Source: Paenibacillaceae bacterium
GTDB taxonomy: Bacteria > Bacillota > Bacilli > Paenibacillales > Paenibacillaceae
Direction: 5' to 3'
Length of the DNA stretch: 64,000 bases
Assembly (NCBI GenBank): GCA_900766135.1
Contig: CAAFUF010000038.1
Location: 1-64,000 of the forward strand
The position numbers and the translations under genes are program-made. The notes below the pieces were generated by a model that searched no databases, was not told the DNA's origin, and saw nothing but the letters and a program-made list of their open reading frames with translations. The number at the start of each line of letters is the position of its first letter. Position 1 is the first letter of the stretch. Of this stretch, positions 35,521-44,564 are shown one piece after another.

Positions 35521-36557
35521 AGGAATACGCCTCCCCACAGCCAGGCCACGATTTTCAGCCCCAGAAAAGATAATGCCGAAACGCCGGCGAACCAAGCCGC
35601 CATTTTCCCTTTGCTTAGCGGCGGTTTTCCGACCACCTTGCCCGTCTGGCCGTTCATCGCGAACGTGTACTGCTTCCCCTTGTAATTGTAATAGACCATC
35701 CACACCGGCAGCAGCGTGTAGTTGGCCCGCTTGACGGTCGTATCGATCTGTTTATCGGCATAACTTACCGTAGCGTATTCGGAAACGGTCGAAGAAATGT
35801 AAGATTCGATATAAGGCATGATTTTTTCCCGGGCTCTCGGAGTAAGCTGCTCGCTGGTATAGTTGTACTTTTCCGCGATGTATCCGGCGAGGTAAGGCGT
35901 CTTAAACGTTTTTAATTGTTCGAAAGGAAAAGGCTCCAGCTTATCCATCAGACGATCGTCCATTTTCGCCGACGCATCGAGCGGCAGCCGCACGTAATTA
36001 ATCCGGATTCTCCGGTAAAACTCGTAATAATCCGTCTCCGTATATTGGTATTCGCCGCGTCTGTAGCTTCTCACCTGGGTCCCTTGGCCGCGAACATCGA
36101 TATTATTCAGTAGATCGTACAACCAGAACGGCACGTACATCCCGGTGATGCCCTGAATGCGGTCCGCGGTCATGAAGCCGCGGGGCGTGAGCAGACCTTT
36201 CCGGCACCACTTCTTGAAGGCCGCCATCGCTTCGTCCTTGCCGATGGCAAAGGGGATCACCTGCTGCGGAGCCAGCTTCCCGGTCAGCCGATCGCTCAGC
36301 GCTACGGCGGAGCCGCAGAAGCTGCATGTCGTCGCGCTGGTCTCCGGCTCCGTCACGATCACCGCGCCGCAGCTTTCGCAATGATACTCCCGGACCTCGT
36401 CCTCCGCGAACACCTCTTGCTTGAGCGGGTCGGGAATTTGCTCGATATTGTCCTTACGGCCGCAGCTTGGGCAGGATAACTTGCCCGTCGTACTATCGAA
36501 CGTCATGCCGCTGCCGCAGCTCGGACACTTATATTCAATGACCGGCAATTCATTCAC
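35517..36557 (-). CDS. ydjG: Zinc-ribbon membrane protein (YdjG-like)
   Basis: This 346-residue protein starts at GTG and carries two N-terminal zinc ribbons (YKCPSCGSGM...LSCPSCGRK at about residues 9-35, YHCESCGAV...TTCSFCGSA at about 58-84). A middle domain and one C-terminal membrane helix (about 322-343) follow. In B. subtilis, YdjG and YdjH form the membrane part of the PspA/YdjI complex. It lies 23 bp after pspA and is translationally coupled to ydjH. Confidence 0.86.
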   Translation of the reverse strand: MNELPVIEYKCPSCGSGMTFDSTTGKLSCPSCGRKDNIEQIPDPLKQEVFAEDEVREYHCESCGAVIVTEPETSATTCSFCGSAVALSDRLTGKLAPQQVIPFAIGKDEAMAAFKKWCRKGLLTPRGFMTADRIQGITGMYVPFWLYDLLNNIDVRGQGTQVRSYRRGEYQYTETDYYEFYRRIRINYVRLPLDASAKMDDRLMDKLEPFPFEQLKTFKTPYLAGYIAEKYNYTSEQLTPRAREKIMPYIESYISSTVSEYATVSYADKQIDTTVKRANYTLLPVWMVYYNYKGKQYTFAMNGQTGKVVGKPPLSKGKMAAWFAGVSALSFLGLKIVAWLWGGVFL

Positions 36558-36580
36558 CTCAATCCATCCAAAATTCGCGT

Positions 36581-37279
36581 TCAGGAATCTTGTTTGTTTA
36601 TTTTCGCTTTGAGCGCGGCCAGCTCGTCCCCAGGAGTAGATACTGGGGCTTCCCCCGGTTTTGTTCCCGCAGCGCTGCCCTTCTCAAGCTCCGCGAAGAC
36701 GGCGTCCAGATCGTCTTCCTGCGAACCGGCTCGCAGCTCGGCCAAAGCCAGCGCTTCGTTCAGCGCTTGGTCGGCCTTCGCCTCCAGCTCGCGCAGGGCC
36801 GTTTCCGTTCCGCCGGAAGCCTGCGCCCGGCTCAGCGCGGCGGCCTCCGCCAGCTTGCCCTTCAGCACGGCTTGCCGGGCTTCCAGCTGCTGCAGATCGG
36901 AGACGAGTTTCTCCTGCATCTGCTTCATTTTGGACGAGTTATCCGCCGCCTGGTCATAAGCCATCTGCAGCCCATTCAGCCGCTCCGCCTGCTTCGCTTT
37001 CCGTTCCAGAAACTTCAACGCGGCGGATTCGTCGCCCGATTCCACCGCCTTCTCCGCGTACCGCTGCAGCTTCCGGATTTCCTCGGCGCATTCGTCCAGC
37101 GCGCGTTTCGCCCGGTCCTCCTCCGCCTGTACCGCCGTCGTCTCTGCCTTAACCTGCCCTACATCCAGCCTCAATTGACGCAGGTATTCCTCCACCGTCT
37201 TAGCCGGATCCTGTGAATGCTCCAGCAATGCGGAGAGATTCGATCGCATCACGTCCCGAAACCTCGACAAGATTCCCAC
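36581..37279 (-). CDS. pspA: PspA/IM30 phage-shock protein (YdjF-like)
   Basis: This 232-residue, almost wholly coiled-coil protein has the PspA N terminus (MGILSRFRDVMRSNLSALLE). It protects the cytoplasmic membrane by assembling ESCRT-III-like polymers. The start codon is GTG after GGAGGAGG. It leads the pspA-ydjG-ydjH-ydjI operon, and an extracytoplasmic-function-type promoter stands upstream. Confidence 0.93.
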   Translation of the reverse strand: MGILSRFRDVMRSNLSALLEHSQDPAKTVEEYLRQLRLDVGQVKAETTAVQAEEDRAKRALDECAEEIRKLQRYAEKAVESGDESAALKFLERKAKQAERLNGLQMAYDQAADNSSKMKQMQEKLVSDLQQLEARQAVLKGKLAEAAALSRAQASGGTETALRELEAKADQALNEALALAELRAGSQEDDLDAVFAELEKGSAAGTKPGEAPVSTPGDELAALKAKINKQDS

Positions 37280-37316
37280 TTTCCGTCCCTCCTCCAGATG
37301 GTCATTTACTTAATAA

Positions 37317-37343
37317 TACATCAAATCCAAACGGTTGGTTTCA
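37317..37343 (-). promoter_or_regulatory. SigW-like promoter of the pspA-ydjGHI operon
   Basis: On the minus strand a perfect TGAAAC (37338-37343) is separated by 17 bp from TGTA (37317-37320). The SigW consensus is TGAAAC, about 16-17 bp, CGTA. One mismatch in the -10 leaves it a good candidate, and the B. subtilis ydjF operon is known to be SigW-dependent. Confidence 0.6.
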
Positions 37344-37365
37344 TTGTCGCAAACGAAGGCATGTC

Positions 37366-37392
37366 AAAAAAAGAACGCCCTAGGGGCGTTCT
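37366..37392 (-). terminator. Terminator of the 49-residue protein gene
   Basis: AGAACGCCC (37372-37380) pairs with GGGCGTTCT (37384-37392), and the minus strand continues with a T run. Confidence 0.85.
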
Positions 37393-37464
37393 CAGGTAAC
37401 GACGCTATCTCGGACCGCATGACCCGCGCGGGATATACCGATTCTCCCCCGTCCGTAGGTTGGT

Positions 37465-37614
37465 TTAGCGGTTCGGTTCTTCTTTTTTCTCGGAGTACGC
37501 GATCAGGTTGACCTTCTCCCCGATGGATTGCTCGATCTTCTCCTCGAGCCTCCGAATCTCCTGAACCAACGACTCCCGGTCCTCCAAATCCGTGAATTCG
37601 TAATCCTGCTGCAT
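37465..37614 (-). CDS. Small acidic helical protein, unknown function
   Basis: This 49-residue, highly charged protein is probably one long helix (SLVQEIRRLEEKIEQ in the middle). GGGAGGAG precedes the ATG, and a rho-independent terminator lies 70 bp beyond the stop, so it is a well-framed small gene. Size and helical pattern recall Spo0E-like or small regulatory peptides, but the diagnostic SQELD motif is absent. I make no functional claim. Confidence 0.6.
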   Translation of the reverse strand: MQQDYEFTDLEDRESLVQEIRRLEEKIEQSIGEKVNLIAYSEKKEEPNR

Positions 37615-37694
37615 GATGCACGCTCCTCCCTATTTTTAAGGTAACTTGCGCGGAAAAGCGCCGTTCTATGCAGTCTGGCCCATCCCAATCCGAA

Positions 37695-38714
37695 TTACTT
37701 CGCGGCCGCGTGATTCGCGAAGATCGGCACCATCCGCCGCTTTCCGTCCCGAAATACCGCCAGCTCCTTATACCCGAGCTTGACCATGTCGGCCAAGGCC
37801 GTATCGAGCAACGTGCCGATATCGTCCGGAAAGTGGGCGTCCGAAGATAACGTCAGCGGAACCCCGTAATGGGCCAATACGGACAGAAACAAAGGACTCG
37901 GGCAGCTCTCGGCAATGGGATAGCGGTAAGCAAGGCCGGTATTGATCTCCGTAGTGACGCCGCTTCGTGCCATATCCTTGGCGATGCTCCGGTAATACGG
38001 CAGCAGCTTCTTCTCATTGGCCGGCCGGAAGCCAAACACCTTCAGGTTGTCCGGATGGGCGATAATTTGGAACAACCCCGAGACGCAGGCTTGCCGCAGC
38101 AATTCGTAATAATCCGCGTACGTTTGCACGGGATCCCGCCCGTCGAAGCCGGTCTTCGCCTCCGGATTGTCGAACCCCCAGCCATCGAGGAAATGTACCG
38201 AACCGATGACGTAATCCCAATCGTATCCGGCCAAAATTTCGCCCAGTTCCGCCTCGCACCCGGGGAAGAAATCCGCTTCGATGCCAAGAGCCAAATCCGG
38301 CCGCGTCTTCTTGGCCTCCGTGACAAAGCCGACGAAATCGGTGATCGAAGCTACGCAAACCTGGTCCAGCCAGGTCCGCTGCAGCTTGCCGATCCGGCTG
38401 TCGTCCAGCAGCATGTGCTTCTCGTAGTATGGCCGGCACTCCCGGAACCGGTACAGATGATCGACGACGCCAAACTCCTGGATGCCCCGTTCGCGTCCCC
38501 GGATCAAGTAACGGTCCAACCATTCCTCGCTATAACCGCCTTGCTCCATACGCCGGGACAACAGCTTCGCCATTTCCTCGGCATATTCGATCGTATGATG
38601 CCCCAGCGTCGGGTCCGGCCCCGGCGCGGTCGCAGCCAACCCTTGCAAAGTACGCGAGAGCCAGCGCAAGGAATACGGGCCTTCTTCCAGATGAAAATGC
38701 ATGTCAACCTTCAC
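37695..38714 (-). CDS. PHP-domain phosphoesterase (histidinol-phosphatase-like)
   Basis: The protein has about 339 residues with the PHP metal-binding motif near the N terminus (DMHFHLEEG). Later conserved stretches are GIEADFFPG, DYVIGSVHFLDG and SSDAHFP. Such enzymes hydrolyse phosphate monoesters with a tri-metal centre. A GTG at 38714 after GGAGGG is chosen; a TTG at 38720 is too close to it. It is the last gene of the ABC-transporter/phosphatase operon, so the substrate is more likely an imported or processed phosphoester than histidinol phosphate; that is inference. Confidence 0.85.
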   Translation of the reverse strand: MKVDMHFHLEEGPYSLRWLSRTLQGLAATAPGPDPTLGHHTIEYAEEMAKLLSRRMEQGGYSEEWLDRYLIRGRERGIQEFGVVDHLYRFRECRPYYEKHMLLDDSRIGKLQRTWLDQVCVASITDFVGFVTEAKKTRPDLALGIEADFFPGCEAELGEILAGYDWDYVIGSVHFLDGWGFDNPEAKTGFDGRDPVQTYADYYELLRQACVSGLFQIIAHPDNLKVFGFRPANEKKLLPYYRSIAKDMARSGVTTEINTGLAYRYPIAESCPSPLFLSVLAHYGVPLTLSSDAHFPDDIGTLLDTALADMVKLGYKELAVFRDGKRRMVPIFANHAAAK

Positions 38715-38733
38715 CCGCAAACTCCCTCCTTGT

Positions 38734-39564
38734 CTACTCCCATTTCTCCATGGCCTCGGATGGCTTGATCCCTAGATAATGGCACATCAACGGAGCCAAA
38801 TAAAGCTGGGACAAGCCTTGACTCCCCTGGAGCTTCAGCGCCGGGATCGGCAACTCGCCAAATACATACAGCGGTACGTTCCGCTCCTCCGGCTCGGTAC
38901 CTCCGTGTTGGCCCATCGCATTCATGCCGTGATCGGACGTGACGATGATTTCGTACCCCTGCGATCTCCAAAGCGGCACCAGCGTAGCCAGCATCCCGTC
39001 CACCGCGCGGACGGCGCCTTCGTACTGCTTGCTCTCCCCGCCGTGTTTATGCCCCATATCGTCGATATTCATCGAATGGATATAGAGGAAATGCGGATCG
39101 TACGCCGTGCGCAAATGCTCCGCATCAAGAAACAGGTGGCTGTCCGGATAGTGGTCCTCAAAGTAAAATATCCCGTGCTGAATCGGCTGGCTCTCCTCAT
39201 GCTGATGCCGGTCGGTCACCGGATTAAATGGCGCCCGGTTGTACAGTTCGCCGACCCAGTGATACGCAGCGGCGGCCGTTCTTAACCCCGCGGCTACGGC
39301 AAGATGGAACACGCTTTGCTCCCGGCTTAGCCTCGCAATGTGATTTGCCGTGATGCCGTTTCTGGCAACCGGCGTACCGGTCAGCAGCACTTCATAGAGC
39401 GGACGCGACAGGCTCGGAAGCTGCGACTGCACTTGATAGCAGGCCACCTCTCCCTGCTCCACAAGATGCTCCATATACCCGAGATACTTGCGGGCGGCAT
39501 CATATCTTAACCCGTCCAGTACAACCACGACGAGTTTCTTGGCTTCTGCTTCTGCGAATGACAT
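38734..39564 (-). CDS. Alkaline-phosphatase-superfamily phosphodiesterase/pyrophosphatase
   Basis: The protein has about 276 residues with the superfamily metal motifs: VVVLDGLRYD (D17), a serine nucleophile region PSLSRPLYE (about S53), IDDMGHKHGG and TSDHGMNAMGQHGG. It has no signal peptide and so acts in the cytoplasm on compounds brought in by the ABC transporter. I chose the ATG at 39564 after AGGGAGAG. The spacing to the neighbours is 14 and 19 bp, indicating one operon. Confidence 0.87.
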   Translation of the reverse strand: MSFAEAEAKKLVVVVLDGLRYDAARKYLGYMEHLVEQGEVACYQVQSQLPSLSRPLYEVLLTGTPVARNGITANHIARLSREQSVFHLAVAAGLRTAAAAYHWVGELYNRAPFNPVTDRHQHEESQPIQHGIFYFEDHYPDSHLFLDAEHLRTAYDPHFLYIHSMNIDDMGHKHGGESKQYEGAVRAVDGMLATLVPLWRSQGYEIIVTSDHGMNAMGQHGGTEPEERNVPLYVFGELPIPALKLQGSQGLSQLYLAPLMCHYLGIKPSEAMEKWE

Positions 39565-39578
39565 CCATCTCTCTCCCT

Positions 39579-40367
39579 TCAATTGGCGGCTTCAATCCAT
39601 TGAATGCGATGGCTGCGAAGCGCCTGCAGCCATTCCTTTGGCGCGGCGGCGTCGCTGACGATCGCGTGCACCTTGCCGAGCGGCGCGATCTCCACGAACG
39701 CTTCCTTGCCCAACTTGGAGGCATCGGCCAGCACGATCGTGCGGGACGCCGCCTCGATCATCCGGCGCGACATCCCCGTTTCGTCGACGTCATAGTCGCT
39801 GATTCCCCGTTCCAAGGACATCCCTCCGATGGAGATAAACGCCTTGTCGACCCGGAATTGCGACAGGATGCTTTCGCCGATCGTCCCCGACATGGACTGC
39901 TGCTCCGGATTTAATTCCCCGCCCACCACGAAAATTTTCCCGGAAAACCTCCCGCCGTTCAGCGACTCCATCAGGTGATACGCCACGGCCAGCGAGTTCG
40001 TCAGGATCGTGAGGCGCTCCCGGCCGGCAATTGCCTTGGCCATCTCCAGCGTCGTCGTGCCGATATCGATGGCGATCGTATCGCCGGATTCGATCAGCTC
40101 GGCGGCAGATCGGCCGATCCGCTCCTTCTCCTCCGCCTTGACCTTCTGGCGCTGCAAATACGGCGGTTCGTAGCTGGTCAGCTTGGTAAGGACCGCGCCG
40201 CCGTACACTCTTTTGGCCAAGCCTTCCTTCTCCAGCAGGATCAGGTCACGGCGTACGGTCTCCTCCGATACGGTGAACCGATACGATAGCTCGGGGACCT
40301 TCACCTGCCCTTCCTGTTTCAATTGCTCCATGATGACTCGTTTGCGTTCCTCGGATGAAATCGACAA
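39579..40367 (-). CDS. DeoR-family transcriptional repressor
   Basis: The protein has about 262 residues. The helix-turn-helix contains the DeoR signature VSEETVRRDLILLEKEGLAKRVYGGA, and a sugar-phosphate-binding DeoR C-terminal domain (ISIGGM, DETGMSRRMIEAA) follows. DeoR regulators normally respond to phosphorylated sugars, which fits an operon that imports and dephosphorylates a compound. The start is taken as TTG at 40367, after GGAAGGGG and 4 bp behind the ATPase stop. An ATG at 40409 inside the ATPase gene is less likely. Confidence 0.85.
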   Translation of the reverse strand: MSISSEERKRVIMEQLKQEGQVKVPELSYRFTVSEETVRRDLILLEKEGLAKRVYGGAVLTKLTSYEPPYLQRQKVKAEEKERIGRSAAELIESGDTIAIDIGTTTLEMAKAIAGRERLTILTNSLAVAYHLMESLNGGRFSGKIFVVGGELNPEQQSMSGTIGESILSQFRVDKAFISIGGMSLERGISDYDVDETGMSRRMIEAASRTIVLADASKLGKEAFVEIAPLGKVHAIVSDAAAPKEWLQALRSHRIQWIEAAN

Positions 40368-40371
40368 CTTG

Positions 40372-41415
40372 CTAAACCCCTTCCTTCTCCAGTTGCAGCA
40401 ATTGCGCATGATCCAAAGCCAGGGTGACCTTGCGGTTCTCCTCCAAACGCCGGGAGCGCCCGTCGTTCAGCGCATCCACCGTCAGGCGGACGCCGGCGGC
40501 ATCGATGGCGTAACGGATAACGTTGCCAAGGATCGACGCCGAATGAACGGTCCCCTCCACGATGGATTTGCCTGTATGGGCCGTGTCAGCCTCTGGATTC
40601 GGTCCGACAAGCAAAAGCGCCTCCGGCCGGATGGCATAACTCTCTCCATCGCCGGGGACCGCACCGAACAGGCGCAGCGCCTCGGCCCGCGTCAACACGT
40701 TGTAGCTGCCCATGAACCGGGCGACGAACTCCGTGGATGGCTTGGCATACAACTCCTCCGGCGTCCCTTGTTGTACGATATTCCCTTGATTCATCAAGCA
40801 GACCCGATCGGATAAGGTTAGCGCCTCTTCCTGATCATGCGTGACGAAGATCGTGGTCATGTTGAATTGCTTCTGAATTTCGCGGATTTCCGTGCGGAGA
40901 TTTTTGCGGATCTTCGCATCCAGGGCGCTCAGCGGCTCATCCAGCAGCAGCACCTTCGGGCGGACGGCCAGGGAACGGGCGAGTGCCACCCGCTGCTGCT
41001 GTCCCCCCGACAGCTGTGCGGGATAAGCGTCCCGTTTGTCGGCCAAATCGATAAGCTCCAGCAGTTCGCCGGATCTCTGACGGCGGGCTTCCTTGGCCAC
41101 TCCGCGCATCCGCATGCCGTATTCGATATTTTCGCGGACCGTCAAATTCGGGAACAAGGCGTACGATTGGAACACCATGCCGATCTCCCGGCTGCGTGGA
41201 GGCAGGTTGACGATATCCTTCTCGTCAAGCCAGATCTGCCCCTCGTCGATCTCCGTCAGGCCGGCGATGCAGCGCAGCAGCGTGCTTTTTCCGCAACCCG
41301 AAGGCCCTAGCAGCGTAACCAGCTCCCCCTCGCGAATATCCAAATTCACTTGGTTCAGCACCGTCGTCGTTCCGAACTGCTTGCGAATTCCCTCCAGCTT
41401 CAGATATGGCTTCAT
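40372..41415 (-). CDS. ABC importer ATPase (PotA/FbpC/PhnT-type)
   Basis: This 347-residue protein has Walker A GPSGCGKST, signature LSGGQQQR, Walker B LLLDEPLSALD and switch histidine THDQEEA. A C-terminal TOBE domain (about residues 275-340) follows. It energises the two permeases encoded upstream and overlaps the second permease gene by 4 bp (ATGA). GGGGGAT precedes the ATG. Confidence 0.92.
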   Translation of the reverse strand: MKPYLKLEGIRKQFGTTTVLNQVNLDIREGELVTLLGPSGCGKSTLLRCIAGLTEIDEGQIWLDEKDIVNLPPRSREIGMVFQSYALFPNLTVRENIEYGMRMRGVAKEARRQRSGELLELIDLADKRDAYPAQLSGGQQQRVALARSLAVRPKVLLLDEPLSALDAKIRKNLRTEIREIQKQFNMTTIFVTHDQEEALTLSDRVCLMNQGNIVQQGTPEELYAKPSTEFVARFMGSYNVLTRAEALRLFGAVPGDGESYAIRPEALLLVGPNPEADTAHTGKSIVEGTVHSASILGNVIRYAIDAAGVRLTVDALNDGRSRRLEENRKVTLALDHAQLLQLEKEGV

Positions 41416-42221
41416 TCCGGAATCCCCCTGTTCACTTTTTTGCCGAGTTTCATTAAGATCATGGACAACGCCAGGATAAACAAGAAATACGAAATCGCGA
41501 TCGCGCTGGCCAAATGCCCGCTTTCGTTCATCCGCCGGGACAAATACACCTGAATGGTCTGAATGTGTCCCCCTACCAGCATGTTCGTCATGACGAATTC
41601 GCCAAAAAGGACGGAAAAAGACAGCAGCGTCGACGTCACCACGCCCGGCCAGATGTTCGGCAAAATCACGCTCACGAACGCCCGCATGCGGCCGGCGCCC
41701 AGCATCTCCGCGGCATTCAGCAGCTCCGGAGCCGATACGGTCAACAGGCTGTTGCGGATGCCCTGATACATGTAGGGCAGGACGATGATGAAGTACGCGC
41801 CGATCAAAATGTAGGCGGTACCCGAAATATTCACCGGGCCGGAGGAATACGCGCGGATCAGCCCAACCGCGGCAACGACGCCCGGCACGGCATAAGGGAG
41901 CACGACGATCCCTTTCATGAAGCTCTCCAGCCGGGGCAAATAGACGGTGATGATGAACACGGCCGGCAGCATGACGGCCAGGCTAAGCACGATGCTGATC
42001 GCGCAGAGGTACAACGATTTCCACAACGCGTCCAGGAAACGCACATCCTGAAACATCCCGCCGAACCATTCCAACGTCCAGCTTTCCGGCAAGATCGTGG
42101 CCTGCCACTCCTTCGCGAACGCGTAAATCATCGTCGCCAGCAGGGGAAGCAGCAAGTAGACCATCATCAGCAGCATCAGGGAGCGCGGGGCCCAGCCCGC
42201 TTTCTTGCTTGGCGTCTGCAT
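41412..42221 (-). CDS. ABC importer permease, second subunit
   Basis: The protein has about 269 residues with six membrane helices. The EAA loop for contact with the ATPase reads LLNAAEMLGAG. The ATG at 42221 shares a base with the stop of the first permease (TGATG), and AAGGAGG precedes it. It forms the membrane channel with the first permease. Confidence 0.9.
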   Translation of the reverse strand: MQTPSKKAGWAPRSLMLLMMVYLLLPLLATMIYAFAKEWQATILPESWTLEWFGGMFQDVRFLDALWKSLYLCAISIVLSLAVMLPAVFIITVYLPRLESFMKGIVVLPYAVPGVVAAVGLIRAYSSGPVNISGTAYILIGAYFIIVLPYMYQGIRNSLLTVSAPELLNAAEMLGAGRMRAFVSVILPNIWPGVVTSTLLSFSVLFGEFVMTNMLVGGHIQTIQVYLSRRMNESGHLASAIAISYFLFILALSMILMKLGKKVNRGIPE

Positions 42222-43141
42222 CACAATTCCTCCTTCAGCGCAGGAGATTTCAGCTTCGGCCATTTCCGCCGGCTGCGGACCTTCCGCTCCGCCGAGCCGG
42301 GTTGGAACTTGTGCAAACGCTGGGTCATCTTATGGTTCAGGTACACCGCCAGCAGCGTCGACAGGCCCAAAATGACCGCCAGCGCATTCCCCAGCTGCGG
42401 TTCGGTCACGACGTCGCCCGAGACCAGATTGCCGATCCGCACGGCGAGCAAGTTGAAATTGCTGCCGACGAGGGCATAAGCCGTCGCGTAAGCGCCCATC
42501 GCATTGGCGAATAAGATCCCAAGCGTGCCGAACACGGCCGGCATCAGCACCGGAATCCCGATCGTTCTCCAGAACTGCCAATGGCTAGCGCCCAGCAGCG
42601 ACGCCGCCTCCTTCCACTGCTCACGGATTCCGTAAAACGAAGGGTACAGCAGCAACAAAGCCAGGGGAACCTGAAAATACACATACACCAGGACCAGCCC
42701 CGACCAGCTATATAAGTTGAAACCGGCAAACACGTCCCAGCCCCACTGCTTAAAGAGCAAGGTAAAAACCCCGTTGCTGCCCAGCAGGATAATGTACGCG
42801 AAGGCGAGCGGCACGCCGGCGAAATTCGAAGTCATGTTGGATACCATGATCAGACGGTCCCGCATCCTCGGCGCGAATCGCGTCACGGAATAGGCGCAGG
42901 CCAATCCGACGACGATCCCGATCACACTCGAGAAGACCGAAATCAGCAAGCTGTTCTGAATCGCTTTAAGATAATAATCGCTTTGAATAATTCGGGCGTA
43001 ATACCCGAACGTCATTCCGGCGCCGTCCTCCGGGCGGACGCTTCCCGTTACCATCGACACGATCGGCACCAGCTGGAACAGGGCCACCATGACGACGAAA
43101 GGAACCAGCCCAAGCAAATACCAGCGATTTTTTCGTTTCAC
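42221..43141 (-). CDS. ABC importer permease, first subunit
   Basis: This 306-residue protein has six membrane helices and an EAA-type loop (EAASLLGASHWQFWRTIG). It starts with GTG after GGAGGG. The permease pair resembles the iron, thiamine, polyamine and phosphonate importer class rather than sugar permeases. Confidence 0.9.
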   Translation of the reverse strand: MKRKNRWYLLGLVPFVVMVALFQLVPIVSMVTGSVRPEDGAGMTFGYYARIIQSDYYLKAIQNSLLISVFSSVIGIVVGLACAYSVTRFAPRMRDRLIMVSNMTSNFAGVPLAFAYIILLGSNGVFTLLFKQWGWDVFAGFNLYSWSGLVLVYVYFQVPLALLLLYPSFYGIREQWKEAASLLGASHWQFWRTIGIPVLMPAVFGTLGILFANAMGAYATAYALVGSNFNLLAVRIGNLVSGDVVTEPQLGNALAVILGLSTLLAVYLNHKMTQRLHKFQPGSAERKVRSRRKWPKLKSPALKEEL

Positions 43142-43237
43142 GCCACACCCTCCTTATTGGAAAAAAGGGGCGCCCTCCGTCCAAGACGTCTGACGCACCG
43201 CTTCAAATGGTTGAACTCGGACACGCAATTCGTCCGT

Positions 43238-44374
43238 TTAGTTCATATGAACAAGCACGCGCTCCTGCCACAGCTGCGGCAGCTTCTTCGTCGTCTCTTC
43301 CCAAGCCTTGTAGTCGCCGACCGGCTTCACGTTGGCATACGCTTCGGCGGGCAGCAGCTTGGAGGCGACCTCCTCGGGAAGCTGCACGCTTTCGCGGATC
43401 GGACGGGCATACCCCTTCGCCAGGTTGATTTGGCCGGCATCGCTCAGGATGTACTCGCGCGCCAGCTTGGCGGCATGCGGATGCGGCGCGTATTTGTTGA
43501 TGATCGTGGCGTAACCGCTGACCACGCTGCCTTCCTTCGGAATCGCCACGTTAAATTTCTCCGCGCCGCCCAATTGATCGCGGTAGTTCAGGGCATTGAA
43601 GTCCCAGAACAAGGTCACTTGCACTTCGCCTTTCTCAATGTTCGCCAGCGAGGCTTCCGCACTGGACAAGCGGCCTTTTTTCGCGAGGTCTTCGAAGTAA
43701 GCAATCCCCGGCTCGATGTTCGTTTCGTCCCCGCCGTAAGCGATGGCGGCCGCCAGGACGGCCATTTGCGCTTGCGCGGCTTTGGTCACGTCGCCGACGA
43801 TGATCTTGTAATCGCCGTTCTTCAGGTCTTCCCAGCTTTGCGGCGGCTGTTTGACCAGGTCCGTGTTCGTGAAGAACGCGATGGACCCTTGGTAGCCTAC
43901 GACCCAGTGGCCGTCCTTGTCCTTGGCCCAATCCGGTATTTCGTCCCAGTACGAGGTTTTGTACGGTTGAGTCACGCCCTTATCCACCGCGACCGGACCA
44001 AACGCGATGCCCACGTCGCCGATGTCCGCGGTCGGCTTGTCCTTCTCCGCCTCGAATTTGGCGATTTCATCGGCGCTCGACATATCCGTATCCGTGTGAT
44101 CCAGCGAATACTTCGTCTTCAGATCCGCCCAAGTGTCTTTCCAGTTCGCCCACGTATCCGGCATGCCGACGCTCACGACGGAACCTTCCTCTTTCGCCTT
44201 CGCTTCCAGATCGGCCAGCGAGAGCTCCTCGGCCTGCGCCGACTGGCTCGTGTCCGTTGCAGCCGCGTTGCTGCCGTTGCCGCCCGCACCACAAGCCGCA
44301 AGCATCAATACAAACAAGGATAAAACCAGACCCAGCGTGAATTGCTTCTTTAACCCGAATTTCATGGTTTTCAT
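43238..44374 (-). CDS. ABC importer substrate-binding lipoprotein
   Basis: The precursor has about 378 residues with a lipoprotein signal (LAAC, cysteine about residue 28). A type-II periplasmic-binding fold of the FbpA/PotD/PhnS class follows. The frame opens far upstream into repeat DNA, but GGGAG stands just before the ATG pair at 44374 and 44365; the exact one is uncertain. It heads the seven-gene operon. Given the two intracellular phosphatases and the DeoR regulator, a phosphorylated organic compound or phosphonate is the likely substrate, but this is inference. Confidence 0.88.
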   Translation of the reverse strand: MKTMKFGLKKQFTLGLVLSLFVLMLAACGAGGNGSNAAATDTSQSAQAEELSLADLEAKAKEEGSVVSVGMPDTWANWKDTWADLKTKYSLDHTDTDMSSADEIAKFEAEKDKPTADIGDVGIAFGPVAVDKGVTQPYKTSYWDEIPDWAKDKDGHWVVGYQGSIAFFTNTDLVKQPPQSWEDLKNGDYKIIVGDVTKAAQAQMAVLAAAIAYGGDETNIEPGIAYFEDLAKKGRLSSAEASLANIEKGEVQVTLFWDFNALNYRDQLGGAEKFNVAIPKEGSVVSGYATIINKYAPHPHAAKLAREYILSDAGQINLAKGYARPIRESVQLPEEVASKLLPAEAYANVKPVGDYKAWEETTKKLPQLWQERVLVHMN

Positions 44375-44564
44375 GCACTCCCTGTGGATTATTGTGGGTT
44401 CGCTACGTATTTCTGTTGATTTCGACCCAAGTAGAGTATAGGTTTTGACTGTTTGCGCTGGATTAATGGAAATGGCGATGTTTATTAAATAAGGCGGGGT
44501 CCGGGAGCGAGGGAGATGGGGTCGGCGGCGAGCGGCGGGCCGCGGCAGGCGGCAAGCGACAGGT

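Noticed and set aside
37465..37614. Spo0E-like phosphatase
   Set aside because: Length and helix pattern fit loosely, but the characteristic SQELD-type motif is missing.
42983..44323. 446-codon plus-strand open frame
   Set aside because: It is antisense to the binding-protein gene and has a low-complexity, His/Arg-rich composition without any motif.
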